A DNA stretch of 64,000 bases. Origin: Lingula anatina (taxonomy: Eukaryota; Brachiopoda; Lingulata; Lingulida; Lingulidae). The translations under genes and the position numbers were made by a program. The stretch spans positions 364,079 to 428,078 of the forward strand of contig NW_019774569.1 of the NCBI RefSeq assembly GCF_001039355.2, written 5' to 3'. A model generated the notes under the pieces. That model worked only from the letters and a program-made list of their open reading frames with translations, did not search any database and was not told where the DNA came from. This document shows positions 1 to 12,600 of the stretch, piece by piece. How positions within the stretch are numbered: position 1 is the stretch's first letter; every line of letters begins with the position of its first letter.

Positions 1-200
1 GTGTTAAGCCGTTCATCTCTGTACGGTATTTTGACACCGGTTAACAACCGCTGTTAGAATGTCATCTATTCACAACATTACTTCTACATGTTGAGTTGCA
101 TAACGAGACTTTTTGATGTATGGCATGATTTTATGTTTGTGTCTTTTTTTGTGATCGAATCTCACGGGAATATCCTTCTGAAACGTGTGGAAGCAATGTT

Positions 201-231
<31 letters not shown>

Positions 232-284
232 AAGGACGGTTGGGCAGACAGACAGACAGACAGACAGACAAATAGACAGACATA
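201..284. repeat. (TC)n and (CAGA)n microsatellites
   Basis: A TC run at 201-231 is followed by CAGA repeats at 245-284. Open frames across it are artefacts of the repeat. Confidence 0.95.
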
Positions 285-728
285 TGCACACCAGTTTCAA
301 TGAGTGATACTGGCTTAAAATGTGTATATTGTATCATGTCCTACATTGTTAAAACATCACATCACCAGATTCAGAATACATGTATGTATTTGAGTCGTGA
401 AATGAAGAAAAAAGAAGAACTGAAAAGTTAAAAGCTCGGCCCAAAAGCTCGAAAAATATTTCGTTGGATTTGGTAAAATTGACTTTAGACCTTTGTGTAA
501 CCCCCTCTGAAACTAAAACCGTTTTGATGTTACTACAGTCTGGTTCATACTAGTCGTATATCAGCACATGTCCGTGTTTAGAGCTGATTGTTTTTCAAAA
601 TAAACTTTGAAAAGGGTTTCTGATTTTGTGATTATAGGTTTCAGTTTCGTTTTAAAGAAATTAGACTGGTACGTTTTGTAATCAACCGTCTAATTTTATT
701 GAAGTAGAGGAAGGATATCTTAAGGTTA

Positions 729-744
729 GACTCTCTCACTCTCA

Positions 745-775
<31 letters not shown>

Positions 776-785
776 TGTGTGTTTG
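729..785. repeat. (TC)n(GT)n microsatellite
   Basis: A CT-rich run passes directly into about twelve GT units. Confidence 0.95.
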
Positions 786-1416
786 TGAACGACTGAGAGA
801 GAGAAAGAGACTGCTCGCGTACGTTACCACGTGGGAAAAAGAGAAATAGAGAGGGACCAGCACAGCTTATTATACACCCTGTAAAAAAACCCAAGCCAAT
901 CTCAGCTGCCCCCGACATTCTCAGCACCTCGCAGATTCCTGTTGACTTCGCAATCCGGTAACTATGCGGTCAGCAGTCCGAGAATCCGGTGTAAAATAAA
1001 CAGGCTCTCTTCCCTAGCCACTTGTCCAGGTGGAAAAATCGCTACTCAGAAATCTCGGGAACGCAGATGGGTAATGATATATGGTGCATTGCACTTTAAA
1101 ATCTTAGGTGCTGGGTATTTAAGATTGTCGGAATCCCGTGTGTATTTGATACATTAAGGCAATGGTGTAGTAATGATGAAGGAGGTATTGGATATGGCGC
1201 TCATGTTACCTGCTAAAACAGATTTTGGAATGCGTTTTACAGGGTGCTGAAAAAGGCGAAAATATTTGTAACTGATTTTTATGCGAATTCACAAGGAATA
1301 TTCAAACGAAATGCTTGGTTATGATAAAACCGTTTTACAGTGAACATGACATACATGTACGCAGAACCGATGCAATGCAGATAAGTTGGGTGACCTAGGA
1401 ATTTTTGTCTGGCTGG

Positions 1417-1439
1417 CGTTCTGTGCATGTGTGTGTGCG

Positions 1440-1480
<41 letters not shown>

Positions 1481-1481
1481 G
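1417..1481. repeat. (GT)n microsatellite
   Basis: Interrupted GT/GCGT run; source of a His-Thr open frame on the other strand. Confidence 0.95.
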
Positions 1482-2084
1482 TTGTTTCTACGTCGAATTT
1501 TGTTATGTGAGGGTTAAAGATACATATGAAATCAATTTTGCCACAAAAGCTAACCAAATACCAGCATATAGTTTAAAATAGTATAACCAAGAGAATTACC
1601 AAAATACATTATTATTAAATATTGCCCTAAAATGATATTTAAACTTTTTTCTGTTAGCTTTCTATGCTGTATATAAGTAGGTCAGATAAGTAGGTTTTTC
1701 TGACCAAAAATTTAAAGAAAGGAGCCGTGTAAATCTATTTTATGGTTGATCGAGTGATTTAATTAGTTTATCCCTTGGCAGTCGACTTTATTTGATTCGC
1801 ATAAGAAACTAATAAAAGTGGTTAATATGTTTTTCTGGGAATCCACGCTCCACCGACGCACGGTTCGTTGCATACCAATGTTGACGATGGTTGTTTTCTT
1901 CGGCTAGATATGCCTAGAGTACTAGAAATGCTGAATAATTATTTTTGACTGAAACGTGTCTTCGTCTTTTAAAAGTAAACGAGAAGAGAAAACGCCTACT
2001 TTTATGAAATTCAATGTGTGATTTTCTATAGGCATTTTCACGGCTGGGCTATTTTCTATCGGGAAAAGCCTTAGTGACGTCACG

Positions 2085-2165
2085 AGACGATCAGATTACA
2101 TAGGGATCCGTTTCGGTGATTGTGAATCCCGTGTGAAGAAGTCTTATCGTCGTCTTCTGACGTCA
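2085..2165. promoter_or_regulatory. Two perfect CRE palindromes
   Basis: TGACGTCA at 2,085-2,092 and 2,158-2,165. This is the consensus site for CREB/ATF factors. Function is inferred from motif alone. Confidence 0.35.
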
Positions 2166-2558
2166 TAAAGTCTATAACCGGTTGAAGTTGATCATCGTGT
2201 AGACAAGCTTTTCAAAACGCGAAAGGTCACTTTTTAAAAGTTGCTTCTGATATGTAGGCCTACAATCTAATTACTTGCACTGAATGAGGGGTAGTGTTTC
2301 ATCGATTTTGAATATGACAGAGCACAAACGTGCTCTTAAAATGGTTGCTGTATCGGGCTTTCAATATCTATCGAGATGAAGTGGTGATTTAGTGGCGCGC
2401 CAGCCTCCATTAAAACGGATTTGGATCGCCTTTTCGATACTTTTCCATTAACGGCTAATGTCAGCTATACCTTTGCCATTTATTGAATACTGTATCATGG
2501 TCAAAATGGTCGGCATTTTATTTCTCTTACCATTAATATACTCCGTGCTTTAAGTCTG

Positions 2559-2596
2559 GTGTGCGTGTGTGTGTGTGCGCACGCGCGCGTGCATGT
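2559..2596. repeat. (GT)n/(GC)n microsatellite
   Basis: GTGTGCGTGTGTG run followed by alternating GC, a possible Z-DNA-forming tract. Confidence 0.9.
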
Positions 2597-3260
2597 GTAG
2601 GCGCCTGTTTGTGTATTAGATATGATAAACTCTGTATATATATTGACAGGAGCCATTCCCTCCTTCTCCTTAAAGTTTTAGTTCGGTTGGTTTATTTTTG
2701 TGGAGAGTCATATCATGTAAACTATGACGCAAGAATATTGGACTTGAAGATTGACAAAGATATAGTTAATGAACGATTTTTCTTTCTTTTTGAATCACTT
2801 ACAAAGCCAATTAATTTACACGAAAACGCAATTATCGACCCCTAAATAAAATTGGAATCAGTTATTTTATTGCATCATTTTACTTATCCACTTTCTATCG
2901 CCCTAACAGAATAACGAAGTAGATAATGTACAGACATAAGTCACCCACACAGCCAACAATTACTGCTCTATGCAGTAATAATTGCTATATTTTCCAGGGC
3001 TATATGTTTGATAGATCACAATTATAACAAGAAATTTATAAAAAATAAAAATACTTTACATCCTTAGAAGATTACAAAATTAAATACATGTAGTTTTGTA
3101 GAAATGGTCTTTAATTCTGTCTATAGCGTGTGGTCCGGTTTTTAAAATTTGAAAATGCGAATTGAAGCCACTGACTCTTTGAAACGTTTTTTCGTCGGCA
3201 CAACTTTTAACTTGACGTAGATATTGAAATAGATAGATATTATCTTCAACGGGGAATACC

Positions 3261-3511
3261 AGGCCTTCCAGACTCAACTACCAGAGTCGTCACCAAATGA
3301 TCCTGAATTATCGGTAGATCGGATCACGCTACCCGTTTTGAAGCTGTGTATCAGTTTGCGATTCGAAGTATCAGTTGCGGAACCCTCCTGCTTGATACGC
3401 GTGCCGCGTCTGATACTTCCAAGCGCGAACTGACACACACCTTGAAAACAGAGAGCGTGATCCGATCTACCGGTGAATTCTGGATTCTTCCTCTGGTACT
3501 TGGGTAGGCCT
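3261..3511. mobile_element. Palindromic MITE, about 250 bp
   Basis: Most of the element folds on itself: GGTAGATCGGATCACGCT in the left arm (about 3,315) faces its inverted partner near 3,470, and the outer ends AGGCCT... match inverted at 3,506-3,511. No coding capacity; the open frame across it is incidental. Confidence 0.7.
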
Positions 3512-3877
3512 GAATGCAGAATAGAGAAAGTAAGAACGCTTCGTGCAGTTAAGGCAATCACGTGAAAAAAAAAGTAGTTTGCTGTTGCGTGTGATACCGC
3601 AATCAAAACTATCGCTAAGCCAACAGTTAAGTCGACTGATTCACCCGCAGATCAATACATACAGCGTCTGCACCTTATCTCTGCGGTAGACTGATTATAT
3701 AGAGGCGTTCTCAACCCTGCTCTGATACTACTTAAGACGGTAGACCTGTTGTGATATGTTATGAAGTTAAGGTGACGCGGGTTTTTTATCATTGCGCATG
3801 AATGCACTGTGTGGCTAGAAAACGTGTTTTAAACACATACCTTTTGATGGTGTTTTAACTTTTCACTAAAACCTTCT

Positions 3878-3914
3878 CTCTCTCTCGCGCTCGCGCGCGC
3901 GGGCGCTCGCGCTC
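3878..3914. repeat. (TC)n/(GC)n tract
   Basis: CTCTCTCTCTCGCGCTCGCGCGCGCGGGCGCTCGC-type low-complexity run (positions given; GC alternation from 3,886). Confidence 0.9.
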
Positions 3915-5383
3915 ATTTTGTCGGCTAAGAATACACTGCCAAACTCAAATAGCCAACTACTGCATATGAAAGTCGACTATGCCATAAGAGCACTGTACTA
4001 GGGATGTGCCCACAATAAACCTAGCCGACATAACCGTATCTACATCTGGAGATGGGCTATAGCCACTTATATGAGAGTGAACACCCTTGCCAATAATGTG
4101 ATCTCAGTGAAAAAAAAACGAAGTAAGCGACTAACATCTACCCTCAGATACCACAGGGCGGGCAGGGGTCTCCAGTATGTTGGATTCACTATTTTTAAGA
4201 GACTGACAGCGACTCTTGTGGTCAGAGAGTACCTTAGAGTATCTAGGGTGGCAAACAACTTTTGCGTTGAACTGAATTAGGTTGTGTTCAGAATAAAACT
4301 TATAGGCTTAATGTCTGGTACTTGAAGTACTTGGATAAAGCCGAGAAAACTTTGTGGTCCATGGTGTTGTTCATGTTGCTTTCCGCGGGGGCGTGCCAGA
4401 CAATTAAGCTGATTGCACTGACTGCTCCTCAGCGAAAGTCCCTGCTGAGATAGATCGATCCTCCTAGTACGATAACTTCTGTTCTGAACACTGCCATACG
4501 GTATTCTTCAAGGTCGAAGTTTGGCTTCAGCCGTCTTGTGAAGTATATCCCAGTGGTCTGAAAATATGCTCCTCGTGATATCACTTAATGAACTGTGACG
4601 GGGGCTTCTACGTGTGATAAAAGCGCGTCACTGTAAAGTTATGAACAACTCTCTTTTCCCTCTAAAAGAAATTTTATTGTGCGCACACGGACTACATCAA
4701 GTTAAAGATGTGACCACAATGTCTCTCCCTCAATGTCTCCTTCCAACGGCTTGGGTACGCTGTTATTTTCCCTACTCGCCGAACACCTCGAATGCGGCAG
4801 AATGCTGCATTTTTATAGCAAAAGTTCTTACTAAAATTTGTAACACTACCGTGTTATAGTATGTAGGAAGTGCTAATGACTCACTGAATATAAGCAGGGG
4901 ATTTTTGTGTCAGAACAGAGATTTGTTTGTATCCGTGAGGCATTATATGTCTTAAATATGATACTTGAAATCATTTATACTGTCTTAAGCGGTTGTAGTA
5001 AATGAGATAGAAATACGACATGCACCTTGGATGAATAATACGATTTTTGTCCAAGATGCACGTAGATCGTGCGCGTTAGTTTTTTTACGGCGGAAGGTGA
5101 TAAAATTAAGATAATGGATCGAGGAGCACGGCTCTTAATGGATGTGAAAGTGAGATTGACATAGGTCTATTGGGGAAGGTATCAAAAATGCTATATCCAA
5201 CCCCGTAATAAACCACTACGTGTTTACCGGAGTCGGAGATTTGCCACAGAAGTCAAAATGTAAGCTGTTGCTATATTTCTGCATTGATATCGTAGTTTCG
5301 TGCTTGTGGTGAATTCAGAGATTATCGACAATTTTGCATTTATTTCCTTCAATTGATGTTTAAAAATAATAAATCTATGGACA

Positions 5384-5425
5384 TATTATTATTATTATTA
5401 TTTTTATTATTATTATTATTATTTT
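5384..5425. repeat. (ATT)n microsatellite
   Basis: About thirteen ATT units with one interruption. Confidence 0.9.
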
Positions 5426-6203
5426 CGTGTAAGTGGATTGAACGTGTGAAGTTAAAAGTAATAAATGAGAACGGAAATAATGCAATAAAATGCATAAAAT
5501 CAGGTTGCCTATATGGCTGATGTATGTATGTGGAAACATGATACTCGCGATAAGACCACTGAAACCGCCATACTTCTACTTTGTAAAGGAATAAATAAGA
5601 AAAAAAACGACCATGTTAAATAATTACAGGTTTGCCCAGATAAACTCGCGGTTTAAATTGCATTATAATTTCAGCGGAATAGTAAGATTATATTTTTGAA
5701 AGACGAGAACTACAGCTACTCCAAAAATAAGATCTTTGTGAGGCACGAACCGATGAATGACCATATGACCCTAGGTCATTTTTCAGTGGAAGCGTGACCA
5801 GGTGTTTTGTTGTGGTCATGGCCGGAGTTATAAATGACCAACTGGGACGCTGCGTCTTTTTGATGTGGACACTGATTGCCACTCACAGGGTGGATCAAAG
5901 ATCATGCAATACCCATCATTGCGTTAAGACGAATTTGCAGACCTCCGATGCCTCTAGTTAATCGAAAACTGACATTCTCAAATCGTTTGTCGTGTTAATT
6001 TGGTAAAGATAAGTCTGAGAAAATGATTTATCCTTAATTCGTTTCTTTATCCGAAGGATGAGTCGAATACCCAATCCTTTGCCACTGTCAATATATCCAG
6101 CACGTTGAAAATTGGGGCGAATTTCAAGAAATTGCCCGAACTCACCGGAGCATATAAAAATATAAATATACCAGCATATTGCAACAGGCGCTCTAAGGTT
6201 TCA

Positions 6204-6491
6204 GGTGTGACAGGAATGGTAGCCCGCTAGAAAACGTATTATTTTGTACAGATGCCACTGTAAAGCTAGCTTGCTAACTATTCAAACCTTTTCATGGGAT
6301 AGCTTTACCAGTTTTGCTGATATGGGTTATGTATGAAATTAAGATCGAGCTGGCAAAACTGAACTCTAGAACCTAGGGTATGTACAGGTGACATTCGTCC
6401 CAAATACTATAACCCATATACTCCGACTAACACTAACCTGTACTAATCATTTAGGACCCCGGACTTCCATTTCTACCATTCCTATCACAAC
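6204..6491. mobile_element. MITE, GGTGTGACAGGAATGGTAG family, copy 1
   Basis: A 19-base terminal repeat at 6,204-6,222 is mirrored at 6,473-6,491 with two mismatches. Its right 110 bases match the left part of the element at 8,457-8,630 in inverted orientation, which proves a dispersed family. Non-coding. Confidence 0.75.
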
Positions 6492-6831
6492 GGCATAAAA
6501 ATAGTACTTTTCTTCAAGGGTTTGCTCTCATTGCTTTGCACCCAATAATGGATCAGGGAAAGGTGAGATACAACCCGAGAAGATAGGGAAGAAGCTAATA
6601 AACAAACAAGGATACTTAGTGTGTTATTTAACCTTGTATACCTTAACACGAGATCAATCGTATGTAAACAGTTTACATGGTTCTCAGCACTTCTCCCGCT
6701 TCCTGTTGAAAGACATACTTTTTCCTGCGTGTGGCGTCATCACTTCGGCAACGTTCACACGTGCGAACATTTTGGGCCTCATTGCCGTCTCGAAACCGAG
6801 TCTCGGGTGAATTGATTGGGCCATCCAAATA

Positions 6832-7005
6832 CAGGCCCGTATAGCGAAGGCGGGGTTTGGGGGTTCGAACGAACCGCCCTTTTAGCCAGGGAAAAAGTCC
6901 GCTCTGGTTAAAGTTTTCTCTAGGCACATGAAGGTTTCATGGTAAAAAGACATCATTTTTGAAAAAGCCCCCCTCCCCCATTTGAAATTGCTGGCTACGG
7001 ACCTG
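6832..7005. mobile_element. hAT-like MITE, CAGGCCCGTAGCCAG family, copy 1
   Basis: Ends CAGGCCCGTATAGC and GCTGGCTACGGACCTG are inverted. The interior GGTTCGAA-CGAACCGCCCTTTT matches the copy at 31,877. The open frames across it are not genes. Confidence 0.75.
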
Positions 7006-7656
7006 AGACAGCACTGTAGAAATATGTTATTCGGTTCGCACAGATTTGGTTGCTGATTGCTGATTGCAGTTTACCCACTTAGCTGTGCATCCTCTTGGTT
7101 GTGAAGTAAAGAGACCGGCACACGGCATTTTATTTTGTCTGCCAGAGCGAGATGGGAGAGTTCTTGAATGACCGTTGCACGATTAATGTAACGACAGATG
7201 CAACCGGTTGATCGTTGATTAATTGACATTTGGTGTGAACGTTACAAGAGATAATGCAATTTGACATTTTTTATGTTATGTTGATCTGATAAGCTCTAGT
7301 AATGCAGTGATAATATACACGTGTGTAAAAACACATAAACTCCATTCACGGGCAGTCAGGCTTAAGTTACTGAAGTTAAGAATTATCCGTTCAACAGCCA
7401 GAGAGAGGCGCACGCGCTTCAAGCGATGGGTACCCTCGTGGTGATTCAACTGTGATGAGTTAGAACTATCTTGATCCCACAGCTGGGCTATCTGAACCAC
7501 TTCCGCTTTCTATGAGCCGTGTAGTTGTTGTGTCCTGCTGATATACAGTGTTTTGATGGGGAGAGAATGTGGGTTATAAGTGGCAAACGTGAAAAGATGA
7601 GATATTTGATCTCGCTTAACGATATGCAATACTTGGGATGCAAAAACAACCGTATA

Positions 7657-7657
7657 G

Positions 7658-7706
<49 letters not shown>

Positions 7707-7742
7707 GCACACACCCGCGCGCGCGCGCCCGCACGCACACAC
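7657..7742. repeat. (TC)n(AC)n(GC)n compound microsatellite
   Basis: TC run, then AC, then alternating GC and CACA; open frames on both strands are artefacts. Confidence 0.95.
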
Positions 7743-8456
7743 GAATAAGCACACGACCGCGCAGTCATTCACTTACACGCAAATACTTCTGAAACTGAAT
7801 AAGACATAATGCAACTCTTCTTACAGCTTTCAAGAAGATAAAAACCCTGAAATTTTCACTGAAACACCGATAGCTTTATTTCATTCAAACGCCTAACTTA
7901 AACGCGTGCTGTGCAGTTAAACAATGGTCCTAATGGTTTATCCCTGCTCGGGACAAGTTAAGGCTATGAACTCTGGCCACAAATAGAGACGCCGCCCATG
8001 AGCCATGAATAATGACTTTCCTGGTCGAAATCGCCGCTTTTTAACAGTTTCTCAACGCGTCTGCCAGAAGCAGGAATTTGTATCGCGGTGATTTTAGGTG
8101 CGTTTTCATGACCTTCTGGCAGGGTAGAGTACTCTTTTACTCAGTAAAACACGCTCTAGACATACCAAGCACTTAGGCCCCTCTTGCCGTCACGTTATCA
8201 CAAAATAATGTTATTTCAGCCGACTGGAAAGACATGGATGTTTTATTAGTAATACAGTATTATATGATAAATGGCTGTTGCCAGTGCGTCCCGACGTTTC
8301 TGTAGATGTTCGTCGAGCCGAAGCGTTTGCACAGTACACTATCTGATCTACTGGTATACCAGGTCCGCGTCACCTCACACGAAGTGCTAATGAGGCGCAA
8401 TGTTGTTTATTTTTATCACTGTTGACTACAGTTACCCTGAATATCGACGTACAGCT

Positions 8457-8630
8457 GGTGTGGCAGGAATGGTAGTGTCCTAGGAATGGAAGTCTGGGGA
8501 CCCATGTGATTAGTACAGTTTAGGGTTAGTCGGTGTATAAGCGTTAGTACATAAGACGAGCATCACCTGCATGTACAAAGTAGTGAGGAACGGTCTACGG
8601 TTCCCAGCGGACTACCATTCCTGTCACACC
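8457..8630. mobile_element. MITE, GGTGTGACAGGAATGGTAG family, copy 2
   Basis: Terminal repeats 8,457-8,475 and 8,612-8,630 are inverted with one mismatch. Shorter than copy 1 and inverted relative to it. Confidence 0.75.
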
Positions 8631-8732
8631 GGTGGCTCTCCTTTACAAACATACATGTAGCTGTTGTCTCTGTCGGCGAAGCAGTGCTGAAGGTCGTCCG
8701 CGCTCACACCGACAGATTCAGGTCTGTAATAG

Positions 8733-8800
8733 TGATGTCATATTTAATGTGACGTCATGCTTACAGAAAACCTCATATCTTGACGTCATCTTTGACGTCA
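8733..8800. promoter_or_regulatory. Cluster of CRE motifs
   Basis: Three perfect TGACGTCA palindromes (8,750-8,757; 8,781-8,788; 8,793-8,800) and one near match TGATGTCA (8,733-8,740) within 68 bases, about 740 bases before the first recognised cyclase exon. The last two share TTTGACGTCATC-like context, so local duplication made part of the cluster. Confidence 0.45.
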
Positions 8801-9490
8801 TCTTTAACAGTGTCATAAATCAAAAACCTGTATTGGTGACATCGTACTTTTAAAACATAATACATTAAAAAATGAAACGTGCGACAAAGACAATTCTCCA
8901 TGCGGAGAGCGTCTGTTACTAAGGGTGTCTGAAGTCCACAGATGTATAAACGATGACAAATTGCCACTGAATGTCATGCTTCCAAAAATCTGTTGATAAA
9001 AAACGGCTCAAATTATAAAGATTGGCCTAAAAATAGAAGAGAGAAGAGCGAAAAGCTCGTAGATTAGACGGCGATTTATGTGTTTGTCGGGGCAAGGGTT
9101 TCGGTGTCGGGCAATGTGCTGACAAGGACAAACGACCACACAGTTTGAGTATTTTGTGTGGATTTTCTGCTTACTTTTATATGTATATTTTTCGATATAT
9201 TCTATCAAAGGTGTGAATGCTTTTATGATTGCAAAATGTTTTCTTGTTGCACATTGGTTTAGACTTTAGGCTAAATTTTCTTTTAGCCAAAAGGAAGAAT
9301 TAGTTTAGTGGAATCAAATAGCAACTGTGAGATCAATGATCAATTTCCTTAATGTAGTAAGATTGTTATGACAAAGAAATTGATGCTTAGGTTTCACCAA
9401 GAACGTTAAGTTGAACGTCCTTGGTTTCACTCACAATCTTCGAATTTTAGCTTTACAGATACACGTAGATTTGAAAATACTGATGTAAAC

Positions 9491-9492
<2 letters not shown>

Positions 9493-9533
<41 letters not shown>
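9493..9533. repeat. (ATT)n microsatellite at a splice acceptor
   Basis: About fourteen ATT units end five bases before the AG of the exon 1 acceptor. Confidence 0.95.
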
Positions 9534-9538
9534 TCTAG

Positions 9539-9688
9539 CTCCTGTGTAACGGCATTATATTTACGTGTGCAAATGTCACTGGAGCGTTCATCCACAACCT
9601 CACGGAGCGTGGTCAGCGGAAAGCGTTCCTGGACACTCGGAACTGCGTGGCCGCCAGGCTTAACATAGAGGACGAGAACGAGAAACTG
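9539..9688 (+). CDS. ADCY1: Adenylyl cyclase exon 1 (first recognisable)
   Basis: Residues 1-50 of the visible protein, phase 0 at both ends. It encodes the end of membrane helix 6 ([14 protein letters not shown]) and the helical linker [17 protein letters not shown]...EDENEKL that leads into C1a. The acceptor TTTCTAG directly follows an (ATT)n microsatellite; the donor is GTCAGT, weaker than the others in this gene. Confidence 0.93.
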
Positions 9689-12600
9689 GTCAGTAAATCT
9701 TTGTGTTTGCCCCTTATTTGTAGGAATTTCTGTTGTTCAAAGTGTATACTCTGTACATGTCTTTTCTTTACTCTTTACCAGAAACCCTAGCTGTAACAAA
9801 ATTGGCTGAAGGACTAAATTTTTAGGTAGAAGGGCTTTTGGTAGAGAGTACCTGATCGTGTTAGATTTTAACATTTCTGAAACTGATTCTGGCATCCGAA
9901 TGGGATTTATGGAGAAAACGAGAAAGCAATAAAAAAGAGCAATGAATACAATACTCTCTCCACCAACGCATCTTTTCATATGAATTATTTACACGCCAAT
10001 ATTTTTGTGCCGTGTCTGAATTACTGATGCATTTATTCATAGCACCTTGTTGAATCAGCTGTGATTCACTCCAACCTGATATGGCTCTTCTCTCAATATC
10101 ACAACAATTGAACCCGATACGCACAAAATGTACCTTCAGTGTTAACAGTCATTGGCCTGTTAAAGAGATAACACCTCTTGGAATGAGAGTCATATTTCGC
10201 AATAAATACATTGTTGACAACTCTTAGAAATATAATAAATTCCATGTAACCACCTACACAGCGGTTAGCGCAATTATTCTACAATTTATGCTTGTCATCA
10301 GACCACGTGGACCTTAATAGATGATTATACCTCCGTAATAATCTCTTAAAAGGTCATCACAATAAAGCATTGAAAAAACATGGACTGACTTTGACTATTG
10401 AAGTGGATGTTTGCGTAAACGAGCAGTTGTTATCTCTTTAACTGCCGTAAAATGCCAGCAGCTGGTTGTGGAGTTTATGGAGTAATGCGTACGTCATTAA
10501 TTATATTTTACAACGTTGTAAAAGCTGGGAGTAAAGGTGTGTACGATGCAACGCAGGATGCTGAACTCTTCGCATGTTGAAGCCTACGCGTTTTTTTCCC
10601 CACATACATAAAGATCACTAGCATTTGGAAAACCCGAAAGCGGAGTGGGTGGGCTTTTGGGGTTGGAAAGGAGGCCGTAGCGATAGTCCGAAGGTTCACT
10701 ATAGAACCTTTGGACCAATGAACCCCTGATTAAAAAATCGATGAAAACGTTACCACTTTTCGGACCAATGAACCTTCGGACCAATGAACCTTCGGACTAT
10801 CGAGATGCCCCCTTGAAAAGAACCGCCCTTTTGACAAGAGAAGGTTCGTTCTGAATCTTGTTTCGAAGTCATTTCTCAACATGGGTCAGTTAGGGCTAAC
10901 AAGATCAACTTTGCGTGTTATTGACATTGCATCCATTGTAGACCCACGCTGTATTAGATGAAGGTCTGCTCTGGCAACTGTACTTGTATCTCCTCAACAT
11001 TGTAGAACATCTTGTTCTTCACTATTTGCGATGTTCCAAGACACTATATAATTCCTCTCCCCCAATAAAGTTATACAGCACAATCTTTTATCTATATGGG
11101 AAGGTGAACGAAAATACACTACCAGAGGGACACAAGGTTATTTTTTTATACTCAAAACGCATCTGCAAATTGTGCACTTTTGCTTGCTTCAAGTAAACGC
11201 CATCACGTACACCACTTATATGTGCGTATATATATTTTTATCCCAGGAGCGGTTACTGTTAAGTGTTCTACCGGAGCACGTGGCCACCGAGATGAAGCAT
11301 GATATGAGCCAGCCTCACGAGGGTCTCTTCCATAAGATATATATACAGCGGTATGACAACGTAAGGTAAGGTGTGGCCATTTTGACGGGGGTGGGGGTGG
11401 GGGTGGGAGTGGGGGATAATGGGAAATGTAACCCGCTACATAAGGTGGAGTTTTGGGAAAATGCTGTTATTAACGCGTTGAAGAATATAACTTTTAAGAC
11501 TTTTACTGTACCCTACCCACTCTATGTACAATATCTCTTTCTAAGACAAGCTATACCCCAGTGTTTGTAATTCACGACAAATTTTGTCCACTGAGAAAAA
11601 TTCATTTGAGGTCGAATGAATGAACATTGCATGTTGGTTACTTTACTTTTTATCTGGGCTCAACTTGAAAATACGTGCGCAGTTTACGCCTATCATTTTT
11701 GAAAAACGCGCCCCGCTTTCTTTAATTTTGGGGCATGCGCGCTTTGACTCTTTACTATTTCCTTTGCATTTGCGTCGCATCTGTAAGGTCAGATTACTAA
11801 CAGTACCTATTTTCATGTCTTTATTTCAGCATTCTATTCGCAGACATTGTAGGATTCACAATATTATCATCACAATGCACAGCACAGGAACTTGTACGAA
11901 TTCTCAACGAACTTTTTTCACGATTCGACAAACTTGCAAACGTAAGTTGATGATAGCTATAAGTACAGTGTATAGACCCATATGTAATTAATGTTAATTA
12001 TTTGAATTTAATTTAAATAACAATAATGATGATATTAATGATGAACGATGTTTATGGCGCATTCCACTAAAGTCTCGATGTGCATCACAATAGACACTAA
12101 GATTATGCCCAAATAAATAATAAAATCCATTGTAAAGATTATTAAATTTATATTTAATTAAATAATTAACATTTATTCTTTTAGGTATAACTACAATTTA
12201 AATAGATTCGGTGTCATATTAGACAAATAAATGTAGTTTCAAAAAGTATTTAAAAAAAAAACAACAGTTAAAAAAAGTTCATCCCACACTTCAGTCAATG
12301 GGCTAACATTTTATACATATTTCTGTTGATGTTTTTGTCACTGTAGGAGAACTGCTGTCTCCGTATCAAGATTCTAGGAGACTGTTACTACTGCGTCAGT
12401 GGTTTGCCAGAGGCCATAGAAGACCACGCCAAGTGCTGCGTCAACATGGGCCTCGATATGATAGATGCCATAGCGTGAGTTTTAGTGTTTTAAATTTCAA
12501 TTTTGTCTGCTGATTTTATTCATGTTTTTATTTATTTAAAATTACTTTTCATTTACTTGCTTGTTTTTGTTTATTCTTTATTTATGTGAAAATATATTTT

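Larger units (their letters stand above)
1..9538. other. Upstream region without a recognised gene
   Basis: No exon for the N terminus or first membrane bundle of the cyclase could be identified. Open stretches here are short and mostly fall in simple repeats or MITEs. The region may be a 5' intron of the cyclase or intergenic. Between the listed repeats and elements I see nothing supportable. Confidence 0.5.
9689..11246 (+). other. Cyclase intron 1
   Basis: Non-coding; holds an inverted-repeat element at 10,159-10,442 and a rearranged repeat at about 10,620-10,860. Confidence 0.8.

Noticed and set aside
3274-3606. 110-codon open frame on the minus strand
   Set aside because: It lies across a palindromic MITE (3,261-3,511); the composition is not protein-like.
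7488-7809. Frames rich in Ser-Leu or Arg-Glu repeats
   Set aside because: They are translations of the TC/AC/GC microsatellite.
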